A DNA stretch of 64,000 nt from an uncultured Bacteroidales bacterium. GTDB lineage: Bacteria; Bacteroidota; Bacteroidia; Bacteroidales; ML635J-15. This document shows positions 26,266 through 34,342 of the stretch, one piece after another (position 1 is the first letter of the stretch; every line of letters begins with the position of its first letter). The notes under the pieces are model-generated. The model searched no databases and was not told the DNA's origin. It worked only from the letters and a program-made list of their open reading frames with translations. The DNA lies in the NCBI GenBank assembly GCA_905234755.1, contig CAJOIT010000003.1, positions 975,140-1,039,139 on the forward strand. Direction: 5' to 3'. Both the position numbers and the translations under genes were made by a program.

Positions 26266-26913
26266 TTATTCAATAGGATTACCTTCTTCGATAAACTTTG
26301 AAACAGTTTCTGCGTATTTTTGAGCAACAGCAGACTCTTTCATTGCATTCTGGAAAGCACGGATACGCGCCTTTGATGCAGCGGTTTCATCAACTATAAA
26401 ATAAGTCTCGAATTCGTAAACATCCTTACCATTGACCTTGGTCGGGCGATATATACTGAATGAAGATGTTAGTTCTCCTTGTATCTGTGTCTGTACATTG
26501 TTTTCGTATGCAGCATAAAAATGTTCAAATTCCTCAAGTTCTTCAGTCGAAACTATAGACCCCATGTCTTCAGTAATACGTCCCTTGATATTGCTGCCAC
26601 ATTTTTGTGCGTATGAGGCACATGCACTCATCAATAGCTTGTCTTTTCCAATATTCTTATTGCCAGATACTGCGGTACCATAGACTTCCGTAATACCATC
26701 TTCATTAAGTTTTTCGTAATGCTTTAACAACGCTACATCCAATGTGCGTGATGTTCCAAATACAGTCCAGCCTTCTTTTGTGTATTTCTTTACCTTTTCC
26801 TTATATTCTTTTTCCAAGGCTTTTTTCATTGCTTTGGTCTGAGCGTTTGCTGTTCCTAATGCACATGATAAGAGCAATGATAAAATAACAAAAATGCGTA
26901 ATACCTTATTCAT
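26266..26913 (-). CDS. LPP20-related exported protein, first gene of operon
   Basis: 215 residues. A signal peptide (ending TANA) is followed by a basic helix (KKALEKEYKEKVKKYTKEGW) and an LPP20-like body: LLMSACASYAQKCGSNIKGRITEDM, VYEFETYFIVDETAASKARIRAFQNAMKES. Shorter than the next gene but of the same general type. Its 5' leader contains the hairpin motif described at 26923-26952 behind a TATTTTTG box, so it opens the operon running to 22390. Confidence 0.75.
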   Translation of the reverse strand: MNKVLRIFVILSLLLSCALGTANAQTKAMKKALEKEYKEKVKKYTKEGWTVFGTSRTLDVALLKHYEKLNEDGITEVYGTAVSGNKNIGKDKLLMSACASYAQKCGSNIKGRITEDMGSIVSTEELEEFEHFYAAYENNVQTQIQGELTSSFSIYRPTKVNGKDVYEFETYFIVDETAASKARIRAFQNAMKESAVAQKYAETVSKFIEEGNPIE

Positions 26914-26922
26914 ATATTATCT

Positions 26923-26952
26923 GCCAGTTATATCCCATCGGCCCGTCGGTTT
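26923..26952 (-). promoter_or_regulatory. Conserved leader hairpin motif, copy 1
   Basis: On the minus strand it reads AAAACCGACGG, then a short stem GGCC ... GGC around the loop GATGGGATATAACT, ten bases before the ATG at 26913. A second copy before 28310 has the same loop but a different stem (CTCG ... CGAG), i.e. compensatory changes. I do not recognise it as a known riboswitch. Confidence 0.6.
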
Positions 26953-26981
26953 TTAATGTTTATTAAAAATAATTTTGCCCA

Positions 26982-26989
26982 CAAAAATA
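26982..26989 (-). promoter_or_regulatory. -7 box TATTTTTG for the LPP20/CsgG-like operon
   Basis: TATTTTTG on the minus strand, about 70 bases before the ATG at 26913. Confidence 0.55.
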
Positions 26990-27055
26990 CAATCAGCATA
27001 TTCTTAAACTCGCTATTTAGTGCAACACAATAGTTGCATAATAGCAACAATTTTG

Positions 27056-27286
27056 TTACATAATATCTTCACATTTCATACTATCCGAATACAATGCGAA
27101 GAAATCATGATTCAATGCTCTTGAAATTTTTAGAAGCATATAAGTGTCAATGCTATAGCTTTCGAAAATACGATAACATGCCATGCGATTGGTTCCCAAC
27201 TGCCGAGCAAACCATGCGACACTACGTTCCTGTTTTTTTAGTTCATCGCGAATCGCCATACCTATATTTATATTACCTTTTGCCAT
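27056..27286 (-). CDS. Small HTH DNA-binding protein
   Basis: 76 residues from the ATG at 27286. A helix-turn-helix of the XRE type is visible: IRDELKKQERSVAWFARQLGTNRMACYRIFESYSIDTYMLLKISRALNHDFF. It is a candidate repressor or activator of nearby genes. No promoter box lies close to the ATG; the nearest is at 27569-27576, so the mRNA would have a structured leader of about 275 bases. Confidence 0.8.
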   Translation of the reverse strand: MAKGNINIGMAIRDELKKQERSVAWFARQLGTNRMACYRIFESYSIDTYMLLKISRALNHDFFALYSDSMKCEDIM

Positions 27287-27309
27287 CGTATTTCTTTGCA
27301 AACGCTCCT

Positions 27310-27505
27310 TGAACCGACAGCAAAAAAAGACGTGAACCGTTTCGTTTGCTGCCTATATCCAACATCGGGCTCTGGTAAACCTTCATAACCTATAAGCAAG
27401 GAAACAATTCACGCCAAGGCGCGAATTAACCGTATGCTCAAACCCGTTATTTTTGAAATTTACCAGATTTCGATGTTGTGGGGCCGAGAGCGTAAAACTC
27501 GGATT
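27310..27505 (-). ncRNA. Candidate structured RNA or long leader of the HTH gene
   Basis: On the minus strand the segment folds on paper into: a hairpin CCGAG-ttttacgct-CTCGG; a long closing stem made by CCACAACATCGAAATCTGGTAAA and TTTACCAGAGCCCGATGTTGG; inside it TGAGC.../...GCTTA pairing around a hairpin AATTCGCGCC-tt-GGCGTGAATT; then GCAGCAAA ... TTTGCTGT. No ORF fits. It could be an independent small RNA or a cis-regulatory leader. It contains GATGTTGGATATAGG, similar to the loop of the leader motif at 26923 and 28320. Confidence 0.5.
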
Positions 27506-27568
27506 AATAATATGTTTCTATTTTATCACTTCATTATAACATCGATATTAGTTTGCATTAAACTAATG

Positions 27569-27576
27569 CAAAGTTA
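27569..27576 (-). promoter_or_regulatory. -7 box TAACTTTG ahead of the structured RNA/HTH gene
   Basis: TAACTTTG on the minus strand; transcription would start near 27563 and read through the structured region into the HTH gene. Confidence 0.5.
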
Positions 27577-27600
27577 GTTGTTTTTTAATATACCAACAAA

Positions 27601-27637
27601 AAAAATCCCGCCCCATACTGGAGCAGGACTTTTTATT
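27601..27637 (-). terminator. Terminator of the membrane-protein gene at 27657
   Basis: Minus-strand stem TCCTGCTCC-agtat-GGGGCGGGA followed by T7. Confidence 0.8.
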
Positions 27638-27656
27638 GTAATTCGCTTTTGAATTA

Positions 27657-28310
27657 TTATTCAGCTACTTCAGAATTCTTAATCTTGAGCCAACCAACAA
27701 TATTCAACACCATTGATACGATAACGCCAATACCACCGATAACACCGAGGAAAGGAATTGCACTAACAACACCACAGCAAAGAGCGATTATTGCAGAGAT
27801 GAACAAAAGCTTTGCACCGTCCTTACCTGGGAATGTTTCAGAAGCTTTGAGCTTTGAGTAAGCAATGAGGGTGAAAATGTAAGCGATAACGCTAAGAACC
27901 AAGCAAGCGAGACCGATTACTACTGTCATTGTAGCGATAGCTGTCAAGCTTCCCGACAAAATTACGAGGAAGATGCACAAGCCAATGATTGAAGAAATGA
28001 TGCTAAGAATCATTGCAGTACGAAGTTTCTTTACTGCAGGAACATCATTCTCATGTACTGCATTTGCCAAATGACCGAGGCAAATTACAAAATAAATATT
28101 AGCAGCAACTACAAGAAGCGGGAGAATAAGAACAGTCAAAAGACCTGTAAAAGGCATTGAAGTACCCATTACGATTGCCTGTGTCATGTCCAAAGCTGCT
28201 GTTGTAGCGATAAATGCGCTAAAAATAGAAGTTAAAACACCAAGGATGGCAGTAATCAAAACAGCCATAAACACCTTGTTCACTGCATTTTTATATGCTA
28301 ACTTATCCAT
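27657..28310 (-). CDS. Membrane protein of unknown function, about six helices
   Basis: 217 residues, strongly hydrophobic, with about six membrane segments (e.g. VFMAVLITAILGVLTSIFSAFIA, AMILSIISSIIGLCIFLVILSG) and short basic loops. No signal peptide, no catalytic motif. I do not recognise the family. Its leader carries the conserved hairpin motif (28320-28352) found also before the operon at 26913, which suggests shared control. It has its own terminator. Confidence 0.75.
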   Translation of the reverse strand: MDKLAYKNAVNKVFMAVLITAILGVLTSIFSAFIATTAALDMTQAIVMGTSMPFTGLLTVLILPLLVVAANIYFVICLGHLANAVHENDVPAVKKLRTAMILSIISSIIGLCIFLVILSGSLTAIATMTVVIGLACLVLSVIAYIFTLIAYSKLKASETFPGKDGAKLLFISAIIALCCGVVSAIPFLGVIGGIGVIVSMVLNIVGWLKIKNSEVAE

Positions 28311-28319
28311 AAAATTTTT

Positions 28320-28352
28320 CCTCGGTTATATCCCATCGAGCCGTCGGTTTTA
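28320..28352 (-). promoter_or_regulatory. Conserved leader hairpin motif, copy 2
   Basis: Minus-strand AAAACCGACGG, then stem CTCG ... CGAG around ATGGGATATAAC. Outer sequence and loop match copy 1, while the stem bases differ but still pair. Confidence 0.6.
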
Positions 28353-28371
28353 ATAATTAACAAACATTATG

Positions 28372-28379
28372 CAAAGTTA
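28372..28379 (-). promoter_or_regulatory. -7 box TAACTTTG for the 28310 gene
   Basis: TAACTTTG on the minus strand, about 60 bases before the ATG, leaving room for the leader hairpin. Confidence 0.55.
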
Positions 28380-28445
28380 ACGAAATCTTAAATTGCCGCA
28401 AAACAAAAAAGGAAATATTTTTATCAACAAACAAATGTGAAATAT

Positions 28446-29141
28446 TTACCAGTTGCCTTTTGCCAGCAACAGCAACAGTACCAATGCAATACAAACTGCA
28501 ATCATGATAATGTACGGTTTTCGACGCGCCGACTTCAACTTTTCCTCATACTCTTCGGAACCAATTTCTTCTTCGGGGAATTGGCTACTCACCTTTTCCT
28601 CGACCACCTCATCTATAGCATCACCCAAAACACGATGCTGACCAGGTCCCGTATGATGAGCGAAAAAGTTCCTTGTATATTCGTGTTCCATTTCATCCAC
28701 AAGCTTCTCTACTTCCTCCCTGCGAGCCTCGTAATTTGCCGTCCATTCATCATAAGAAAACTCCTTAAGACCATCATTCTGACTTATGTCTGTCTCCGCA
28801 CTGTTCCAGCACAACTTTCCTTTGCCCTCGTAAACCTTCAGAATCTGCTTGTTGGCAATGTCGGCAACAACAATAAGCGGAGTCCATTTTGCGTACTTAT
28901 CGGGAAGCAAACCAACTTCGTACTCAAAAAATCCAGAACATGCCGAAAACAGAAGTCTTTCTCCATCAGTACTCCATACGTAGTCGTGAAGTCCCATCAG
29001 AAAATAGAACGGCAGTACATAATGCTCGGAATAGTCCTTATTTAGATACACATGAATGTTCTTGTACATTTCCTGTCCTGCGGATTCCTCGCCGATTGCT
29101 TCCTCGAAACCAATATTGTACCAGATTGACTCGTTTGCCAT
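28446..29141 (-). CDS. C-terminally anchored protein of unknown function
   Basis: 231 residues from the ATG at 29141. A soluble N-terminal region with beta-propeller-like strands (VWSTDGERLLFSACSGFFEYEVG, WTPLIVVADIANKQILKVYEGKGKL), an acidic helical stretch (about 145-200), then one C-terminal membrane helix (PYIIMIAVCIALVLLLLLA). It is therefore probably tail-anchored in the inner membrane, facing the cytoplasm. I do not recognise the family. A TAGATTTG box lies at 29157-29164. Confidence 0.75.
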   Translation of the reverse strand: MANESIWYNIGFEEAIGEESAGQEMYKNIHVYLNKDYSEHYVLPFYFLMGLHDYVWSTDGERLLFSACSGFFEYEVGLLPDKYAKWTPLIVVADIANKQILKVYEGKGKLCWNSAETDISQNDGLKEFSYDEWTANYEARREEVEKLVDEMEHEYTRNFFAHHTGPGQHRVLGDAIDEVVEEKVSSQFPEEEIGSEEYEEKLKSARRKPYIIMIAVCIALVLLLLLAKGNW

Positions 29142-29156
29142 AAAATTATTTTTTGA

Positions 29157-29164
29157 CAAATCTA
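29157..29164 (-). promoter_or_regulatory. -7 box TAGATTTG for the 29141 gene
   Basis: TAGATTTG on the minus strand, 15 bases before the ATG; the divergent Sir2 promoter lies 50 bases away. Confidence 0.5.
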
Positions 29165-29211
29165 CGGATATTTTTCGGGAAAACAAAAATGGAAAACTAC
29201 AATATTTTGCT

Positions 29212-29219
29212 TAACTTTG
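29212..29219 (+). promoter_or_regulatory. -7 box TAACTTTG for the Sir2-type gene
   Basis: TAACTTTG, 25 bases before the ATG at 29245. Confidence 0.55.
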
Positions 29220-29244
29220 CCCCGTTAACAAAGACATATCAACT

Positions 29245-29988
29245 ATGAACAATATTGAAGAGGCTGCAAAACTCATAGCCAATGCAAAATGTCTGTGCGT
29301 TTTCACTGGTGCAGGCGTATCGAAGGAAAGCGGAATCCCGACCTTCCGCGGAAGCGAGGACAGCGTTTACGAACAGTACGACCAGTCGATGCTGGAACTC
29401 AACACCTACATACATCGCACCGAAGAGGCTTGGCCGGTTGTAAACAAGGTTTTCTACAAATTTTTCAAGGAAGCCCAGCCAAACAAGGCACACACCACGC
29501 TTGCAAAATGGGAAAAGGATGGCATGGTAAAGGCAGTCATCACACAGAACATCGACTCGCTGCATCAAGCGGCAGGAAGCAAGCATGTGATTGAATTCCA
29601 TGGTGGAAAAGGACATTTCGTCTGCCTCAAGTGCGGAAAGAAATATCCGACCGCTTCGCTCAAGCTCACAAACGAAGTACCACGCTGCGACTGTGGCGGA
29701 AAACTGAAGCCAGGATTCATATTCTTTGGCGAAGGAATTCCAGAAGATGCCTACACAGAATCGTTCGACCTCGCTGGAAAATGTGATGTGATGCTCGTCA
29801 TCGGAACGACTGGCGAAGTTCAGCCTGCGGCATATCTCCCGCATGTAGCAAAACAGCACGGAGCAAAAATCATCGAGGTTAACCCGCAGCATTCGGCATA
29901 CACAGGCAGAATCACCGACATCTACCTCGAAATGGGCGCAGTAGAAGCAATGACAAAGATTAATGAAGAAATACAAAAACTGAAATAA
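29245..29988 (+). CDS. NAD-dependent protein deacylase (sirtuin)
   Basis: 247 residues. Removes acyl groups from lysines using NAD. Visible: CVFTGAGVSKESGIPTFRG (NAD-binding GAGxSxxSGIPxFR), VITQNIDSLHQAAG, the catalytic His in IEFHGGKG (about 117), zinc cysteines in CLKC (about 127/130) and CDCGG (about 148/150), FFGEGIP, and VIGTTGEVQPAA. The usual YxxR pair of succinyl-specific sirtuins is not evident. The hydroxyacid dehydrogenase starts two bases after its stop. Confidence 0.93.
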   Translation: MNNIEEAAKLIANAKCLCVFTGAGVSKESGIPTFRGSEDSVYEQYDQSMLELNTYIHRTEEAWPVVNKVFYKFFKEAQPNKAHTTLAKWEKDGMVKAVITQNIDSLHQAAGSKHVIEFHGGKGHFVCLKCGKKYPTASLKLTNEVPRCDCGGKLKPGFIFFGEGIPEDAYTESFDLAGKCDVMLVIGTTGEVQPAAYLPHVAKQHGAKIIEVNPQHSAYTGRITDIYLEMGAVEAMTKINEEIQKLK

Positions 29989-29990
29989 AG

Positions 29991-30935
29991 ATGAAGATAG
30001 TACAAGTTGAATCACTCGGAGTCTCGAAGCAGGAACTAGATGACGCAAAACTGGAATTTGAAAAGCTGGGACACCAATATATATATTACAGTGACATTCC
30101 CCAAAACGAGGACGAACTTATTTCACGCATGAAGGATGCCGACATAGTGAACATCAGCAACATAAGGCTCACGGCAAAAGCAATAGAGTCGTGCCCAAAC
30201 CTAAAATACCTGAATGTTGCTTTCACAGGTGTCGACCATGTAGACTTGGAATGTTGCAAAAAGCATGGAATAAAGGTCAGCAATGCTGCTGGATATTCCA
30301 CAGAGGCTGTTTCGGAACTCGCAGTGGGACTTGCAGTTGCACTGATGCGCAACTTTAGCCAGATGGACAGCAACACACGCAAACTCAGCAACCGCAACAA
30401 CTATCTCGGCACAGAACTATGCGGAAAAACTGTCGGTATTGTCGGCACGGGAGCAATTGGACTTGCTACTGCTCGCATATTCAAGGCATTCGGTTGCAAA
30501 ATCATTGCTTACAGCAGAACACAAAAGAACATAGACGGCATAACATACACCACATTGGATGAACTTTTTGCAAAATCCGACATCATCAGTTTGCACATTC
30601 CAGCAAATCCACAAACCAAAGGTTTGATAAGCAATGATTTACTTGCAAAGATGAAAGATACGGCGATAATAATAAACACCGCCCGCGGACCAGTGATGGA
30701 CAATGCCGCACTTGCCGAACTGCTGAAGGCAGGAAAGATTGCCGGTGCAGGAATCGATGTTTACGAAACAGAACCTCCACTGCCAGAGAATCATCCGCTC
30801 CTCTCCGCTCCCAACACAATACTATTGCCTCATGTCGGCTACGCCTCAAAGGAAGCAATGCAGAAAAGGTTTGTGATCGTGAAGTCAAATTTGCATTCGT
30901 ATTTGCAAGGGAAACAGGAGAATGTGATTTTATAG
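29991..30935 (+). CDS. D-2-hydroxyacid dehydrogenase
   Basis: 314 residues. NAD-dependent interconversion of 2-oxoacids and D-2-hydroxyacids. Visible: substrate-domain NVAFTGVDHVDLECCKKHGIKVSNAAG, Rossmann motif GIVGTGAIGLATARIF (about 145), LHIPANPQTKGLI, NTARGPVMDNAALAELL with catalytic Arg, VYETEPPLPENHPLL with Glu, and LLPHVGYAS with the catalytic His. The sequence leans towards the glycerate/hydroxypyruvate group, but the substrate is uncertain. It forms an operon with the sirtuin. Confidence 0.92.
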   Translation: MKIVQVESLGVSKQELDDAKLEFEKLGHQYIYYSDIPQNEDELISRMKDADIVNISNIRLTAKAIESCPNLKYLNVAFTGVDHVDLECCKKHGIKVSNAAGYSTEAVSELAVGLAVALMRNFSQMDSNTRKLSNRNNYLGTELCGKTVGIVGTGAIGLATARIFKAFGCKIIAYSRTQKNIDGITYTTLDELFAKSDIISLHIPANPQTKGLISNDLLAKMKDTAIIINTARGPVMDNAALAELLKAGKIAGAGIDVYETEPPLPENHPLLSAPNTILLPHVGYASKEAMQKRFVIVKSNLHSYLQGKQENVIL

Positions 30936-31110
30936 GAAATTGACAATGAATGATGGACAATTGATAATGGACAATGGGCAAAAAGGCTAGCAGGCAGAAA
31001 GGCTAAAAGCCCCAAAGCCGTCTTCAAGCCTTTAAGACTTTGAGCCTTCAAGCCCAGAAACCAGAAACTCAGAAACGCCGCAGGCATAGAAACAAAGAAA
31101 CTTTATACAC

Positions 31111-32025
31111 ATGAACTTACTATATTTTGTCTGGGATGCCGACCCAGTGATGTTTTCAATCGGCGAACACGGAATAAGATGGTACGGACTGCTGCTTGCA
31201 GTGGGATTCCTGCTTGGATACATTGTACTAGGACGGATAATGAAGAAGGAAGGCTACGAACAAAAGCAAACCGACAAGTTTGCCATATACATAATTTTGG
31301 GTTGTGTAATCGGACTTCGCCTCGGGCACTGCCTGTTCTACAACCCAGGCTACTACCTCTCCCATCCGCTCGAAATACTGAAAGTATGGGAAGGCGGACT
31401 AGCAAGCCACGGCGGTGCAATTGGTATCCTGCTAGCAATATGGCTCTACTCGCGCAGGACAAAAATGCCGTACTTCGAATCGCTCGACAAGGTTGCCGTG
31501 GTGGTTCCGCTCGCTGGCGCATTTGTACGCGTGGGTAATTTCATCAACAGCGAAATCCTTGGCGTTCCAACAACATTGCCGTGGGGCGTAAAGTTCATGC
31601 GCAACATCGACGACCTAAACGAAGCATACATTGCTTCCAACGGCGCTTGTCCCGACCTCGGCGTAGATTGTCTGTCGGACTTTATGATTGCACGCCATCC
31701 CACACAGCTTTACGAAGCATTCTTCTACATTGCAATGTTCCTCGTATTCTTCCTAATGTACAGCAAATTAGCAAATAACTGGAAGCACGGCACTTTCCTA
31801 GGATGGTTTGTTCTTGTTCTTTTCGGATTCCGCTTCCTGATTGAATACACCAAGACCGAACAAGCAGAATTCATCTGGAATGCACCTATTACAATGGGAC
31901 AACTGCTGAGCATACCTTTTATTATATTTGGAATCGTACTTGTTGTAAGGCAATATTGGAAAAAAGGAAAAACCGAACCCATTGCAAAAGGGGAAAAGAA
32001 TAAAAATATGAAAAAACAATCATAA
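31111..32025 (+). CDS. lgt: Prolipoprotein diacylglyceryl transferase
   Basis: 304 residues, inner-membrane enzyme that adds diacylglycerol to the lipobox cysteine of prolipoproteins; fits the many lipoproteins in this window. Visible: IRWYGLLLAVGFLLGY, LGCVIGLRLGHCLFYNPGYY, GGLASHGGAIGI, the signature VRVGNFINSEILGVPT, RHPTQLYEAFFY, and GQLLSIPFIIFG. A hydrophilic insertion around 165-190 lies in the usual variable loop. Length is normal for Bacteroidota. Confidence 0.95.
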   Translation: MNLLYFVWDADPVMFSIGEHGIRWYGLLLAVGFLLGYIVLGRIMKKEGYEQKQTDKFAIYIILGCVIGLRLGHCLFYNPGYYLSHPLEILKVWEGGLASHGGAIGILLAIWLYSRRTKMPYFESLDKVAVVVPLAGAFVRVGNFINSEILGVPTTLPWGVKFMRNIDDLNEAYIASNGACPDLGVDCLSDFMIARHPTQLYEAFFYIAMFLVFFLMYSKLANNWKHGTFLGWFVLVLFGFRFLIEYTKTEQAEFIWNAPITMGQLLSIPFIIFGIVLVVRQYWKKGKTEPIAKGEKNKNMKKQS

Positions 32026-32049
32026 GATTTGTGAATAAAAATATTACAG

Positions 32050-32100
32050 CAGCCTAATCGTCAGCATATTATTGTCTAACATTAGGCTGTTTATTTTTTT
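32050..32100 (+). terminator. Terminator of lgt
   Basis: CAGCCTAAT ... ATTAGGCTG stem followed by a long T-rich run. Confidence 0.8.
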
Positions 32101-32135
32101 GCAAAAAATTAACTTGTGCATTGCTATAAATGCAA

Positions 32136-32143
32136 TACCTTTG
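32136..32143 (+). promoter_or_regulatory. -7 box TACCTTTG for metK
   Basis: TACCTTTG with TTGTG about 20 bases upstream. The predicted start point lies immediately before the riboswitch. Confidence 0.65.
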
Positions 32144-32151
32144 CGGTGAAA

Positions 32152-32204
32152 TTTTGTGGAAAGATTTGGATGCTTGCAACCACGGAAAAAAATGCTAAAA
32201 ACAC
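32152..32204 (+). promoter_or_regulatory. SAM-II riboswitch upstream of metK
   Basis: The sequence shows the SAM-II pattern: P1 stem GTGG (32156-32159) / CCAC (32180-32183), loop with AGATTTGGATGCTTGCAA, and the conserved 3' strand TGCTAAAAA (32193-32201) after GGAAAAAAA. It sits at the 5' end of the metK transcript, a place where SAM feedback makes sense. It would lower expression when SAM is bound. Confidence 0.8.
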
Positions 32205-32260
32205 AAATTCCCAGTTACATCCTTATCGTTCCTGTTATTAATGTTTAAAATTATTGACAG

Positions 32261-33520
32261 ATGAACTATTATTTTACATCAGAATCAGTGTCGGAAGGAC
32301 ACCCCGACAAAGTAGCAGACCAGATATCGGACTCGATATTAGATGAATTTCTAGCACAAGACCCAAAATCGAAAGTCGCATGCGAAACACTTGTAACCAC
32401 AGGTTTGGTTGTTGTTGCCGGCGAAGTAAACTCAAAGGCATACGTTGACGTTCAGAGCGTTGTACGCAGAGTTGTAAACGGAATCGGCTACACCAAGGGC
32501 GAATATCGCTTCGATGGCAATTCGTGCGGTGTAATGTCGGCAATACACGAACAGTCGCCCGACATCAACCAGGGCGTTGAAAAAGGCAAAGGTCTTCACG
32601 AAGAACAAGGTGCAGGCGACCAAGGAATGATGTTCGGCTACGCATGCAAGGACACAGACACATATATGCCGTTACCTCTCGACCTCGCTCACAGAATGCT
32701 GAAAAAATTGTCGGAAATCCGTCGCGAAGGAAAAGAAATGACCTATCTCCGTCCCGATGCAAAGTCACAGATAACCATTGAGTACGATGAGAAGCACAAT
32801 CCTGTAAGAATCGACACCATTGTAATCTCCACCCAGCATGATGAGTTCGACAAGAACGAAAAGAAGATGCTCGACAAGATTGAAAAGGATGTCCGCAAGA
32901 TTTTAATACCTAAAGTCATAGCCGATTTGCCAACCCGTACACAGAAACTCTTCAAGAAAGACTTCAAGTTGTTTGTCAACCCGACAGGCAAATTCGTCAT
33001 TGGCGGGCCTCACGGCGACAGCGGACTTACAGGACGCAAGATTATCGTCGACACCTACGGCGGCAAAGGCGCACATGGCGGTGGAGCATTCAGCGGAAAA
33101 GACCCATCAAAGGTTGACCGCTCTGCAGCATACGCAGCACGTCACATTGCCAAGAACCTTGTAGCAGCAGGCGTTGCTAACGAAATCCTCATTCAGGTTG
33201 CATACGCAATAGGCGTTGCAGAACCAGTCGGCATTTATGTAAACACCTACGGAACTGCAAATGTCAAGATGAGCGATGCAGAAATCGCCGAGAAGGTAAA
33301 GAAAATCTTCCCGCTCACTCCCGAAGCAATCCAGAAGCGCCTCAAGCTGTTGAATCCGATTTATGCAGAAACCGCAGCATACGGACATTTCGGTCGCGAG
33401 CCAAAGGTCGTAAAGAAAACTTTCATTGCTGACGGCAAAAAGATTGAGAAGGAAGTAGAACTCTTTACCTGGGAGAAACTCGACTATGTTGACAAGGTAA
33501 AGAAGGAATTCGGACTGTAA
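32261..33520 (+). CDS. metK: S-adenosylmethionine synthetase
   Basis: 419 residues. Makes SAM from methionine and ATP. Signatures: [36 protein letters not shown], and [27 protein letters not shown]; Lys and Asp residues of the active site are in place. Slightly longer than the E. coli enzyme, as usual for Bacteroidota. Regulated by the SAM-II riboswitch upstream; ends at a strong terminator. Confidence 0.98.
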   Translation: MNYYFTSESVSEGHPDKVADQISDSILDEFLAQDPKSKVACETLVTTGLVVVAGEVNSKAYVDVQSVVRRVVNGIGYTKGEYRFDGNSCGVMSAIHEQSPDINQGVEKGKGLHEEQGAGDQGMMFGYACKDTDTYMPLPLDLAHRMLKKLSEIRREGKEMTYLRPDAKSQITIEYDEKHNPVRIDTIVISTQHDEFDKNEKKMLDKIEKDVRKILIPKVIADLPTRTQKLFKKDFKLFVNPTGKFVIGGPHGDSGLTGRKIIVDTYGGKGAHGGGAFSGKDPSKVDRSAAYAARHIAKNLVAAGVANEILIQVAYAIGVAEPVGIYVNTYGTANVKMSDAEIAEKVKKIFPLTPEAIQKRLKLLNPIYAETAAYGHFGREPKVVKKTFIADGKKIEKEVELFTWEKLDYVDKVKKEFGL

Positions 33521-33542
33521 TCACAATTGCTCATATTAACGA

Positions 33543-33567
33543 AAAGCCACTTCGGTGGCTTTTTTAT
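33543..33567 (+). terminator. Terminator of metK
   Basis: AAGCCAC-ttcg-GTGGCTT hairpin with a UUCG loop, followed by a T run. Confidence 0.9.
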
Positions 33568-33661
33568 TATGCCGACATTTTTGTTATTCCATTAATTTAC
33601 AATGGTTTAAACTTTTTCTCAAAAAAGAGAAAGATTTTTCGTTTATTCCAAAATATTGTTG

Positions 33662-33669
33662 TACCTTTG
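33662..33669 (+). promoter_or_regulatory. -7 box TACCTTTG for rpsF-rpsR-rplI
   Basis: TACCTTTG about 55 bases before the rpsF ATG. Confidence 0.6.
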
Positions 33670-33723
33670 CCGAGCAAAAATTTTAAAGTATTTTATTTAT
33701 TAACAAATTGATTTTTAAAGATT

Positions 33724-34068
33724 ATGATTAATCAGTACGAAACCGTTTTCATTGCAACTCCCGTTTTGTCTGAGCCACAGATGAAGGAAACGGTTGAAAA
33801 ATTCAAGAAGTACATCTCCGAAAATGGAGAATTGGTACACGAAGAGGACTGGGGTCTTAGAAAAATGGCTTACTCCATCCAGAAGAAAACAACAGGCTTT
33901 TACCACTTGTTTGAGTTCAAGGCCGATGGTTCATTCATCAACAAGCTCGAAACCGAGTACAGACGTGATGAAAAGATCATGCGCTTCCTTACCTTCAAGA
34001 TGGACAAGCATGCAGTTGCTTACAGCGAAAAGAAAAGAAGAGAACAAGAATCTAAAAAGGAGGAATAA
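33724..34068 (+). CDS. rpsF: Small ribosomal subunit protein bS6
   Basis: 114 residues: [64 protein letters not shown]. First gene of the conserved rpsF-rpsR-rplI operon. It has no Shine-Dalgarno sequence (AAAGATT before the ATG), in contrast to the next two genes. Confidence 0.97.
   Translation: MINQYETVFIATPVLSEPQMKETVEKFKKYISENGELVHEEDWGLRKMAYSIQKKTTGFYHLFEFKADGSFINKLETEYRRDEKIMRFLTFKMDKHAVAYSEKKRREQESKKEE
34058..34063 (+). promoter_or_regulatory. Strong Shine-Dalgarno sequence of rpsR
   Basis: AGGAGG, seven bases before the rpsR ATG, inside the last codons of rpsF. Unusual in Bacteroidota. Confidence 0.85.
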
Positions 34069-34070
34069 TT

Positions 34071-34340
34071 ATGGCACAGAACAATTCAGAAATCAGATAT
34101 TTAACTCCTTTGGCAGTTGAAGTTAAGAAGAAAAAATACTGCCGTTTCCTCAGAAGCCGCATTAAATATGTTGACTACAAGGATCCGCAGTTCCTAAAGA
34201 AATTCTTGAACGAACAGGGTAAGATATTGCCGAGACGCCTCACCGGTACATCTCTCAAGTATCACCGCAAAGTTGCTCAGGCAGTTAAGAGAGCTAGACA
34301 CCTCGCATTGTTGCCATATGTAACCGACATGATGAAATAA
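34071..34340 (+). CDS. rpsR: Small ribosomal subunit protein bS18
   Basis: 89 residues: basic protein with [43 protein letters not shown] and [13 protein letters not shown], all typical of bS18. Preceded by a strong AGGAGG. In Bacteroidota ribosomes, bS18, bS6 and bS21 cover the anti-Shine-Dalgarno end of 16S rRNA, so this site may let bS18 sense its own level. Confidence 0.97.
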   Translation: MAQNNSEIRYLTPLAVEVKKKKYCRFLRSRIKYVDYKDPQFLKKFLNEQGKILPRRLTGTSLKYHRKVAQAVKRARHLALLPYVTDMMK

Positions 34341-34342
34341 TT

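Noticed and set aside
27310..27505. tmRNA, SRP RNA or tRNA in the structured region
   Set aside because: No tag ORF, CCA end or cloverleaf, and none of the conserved SRP loop sequence.
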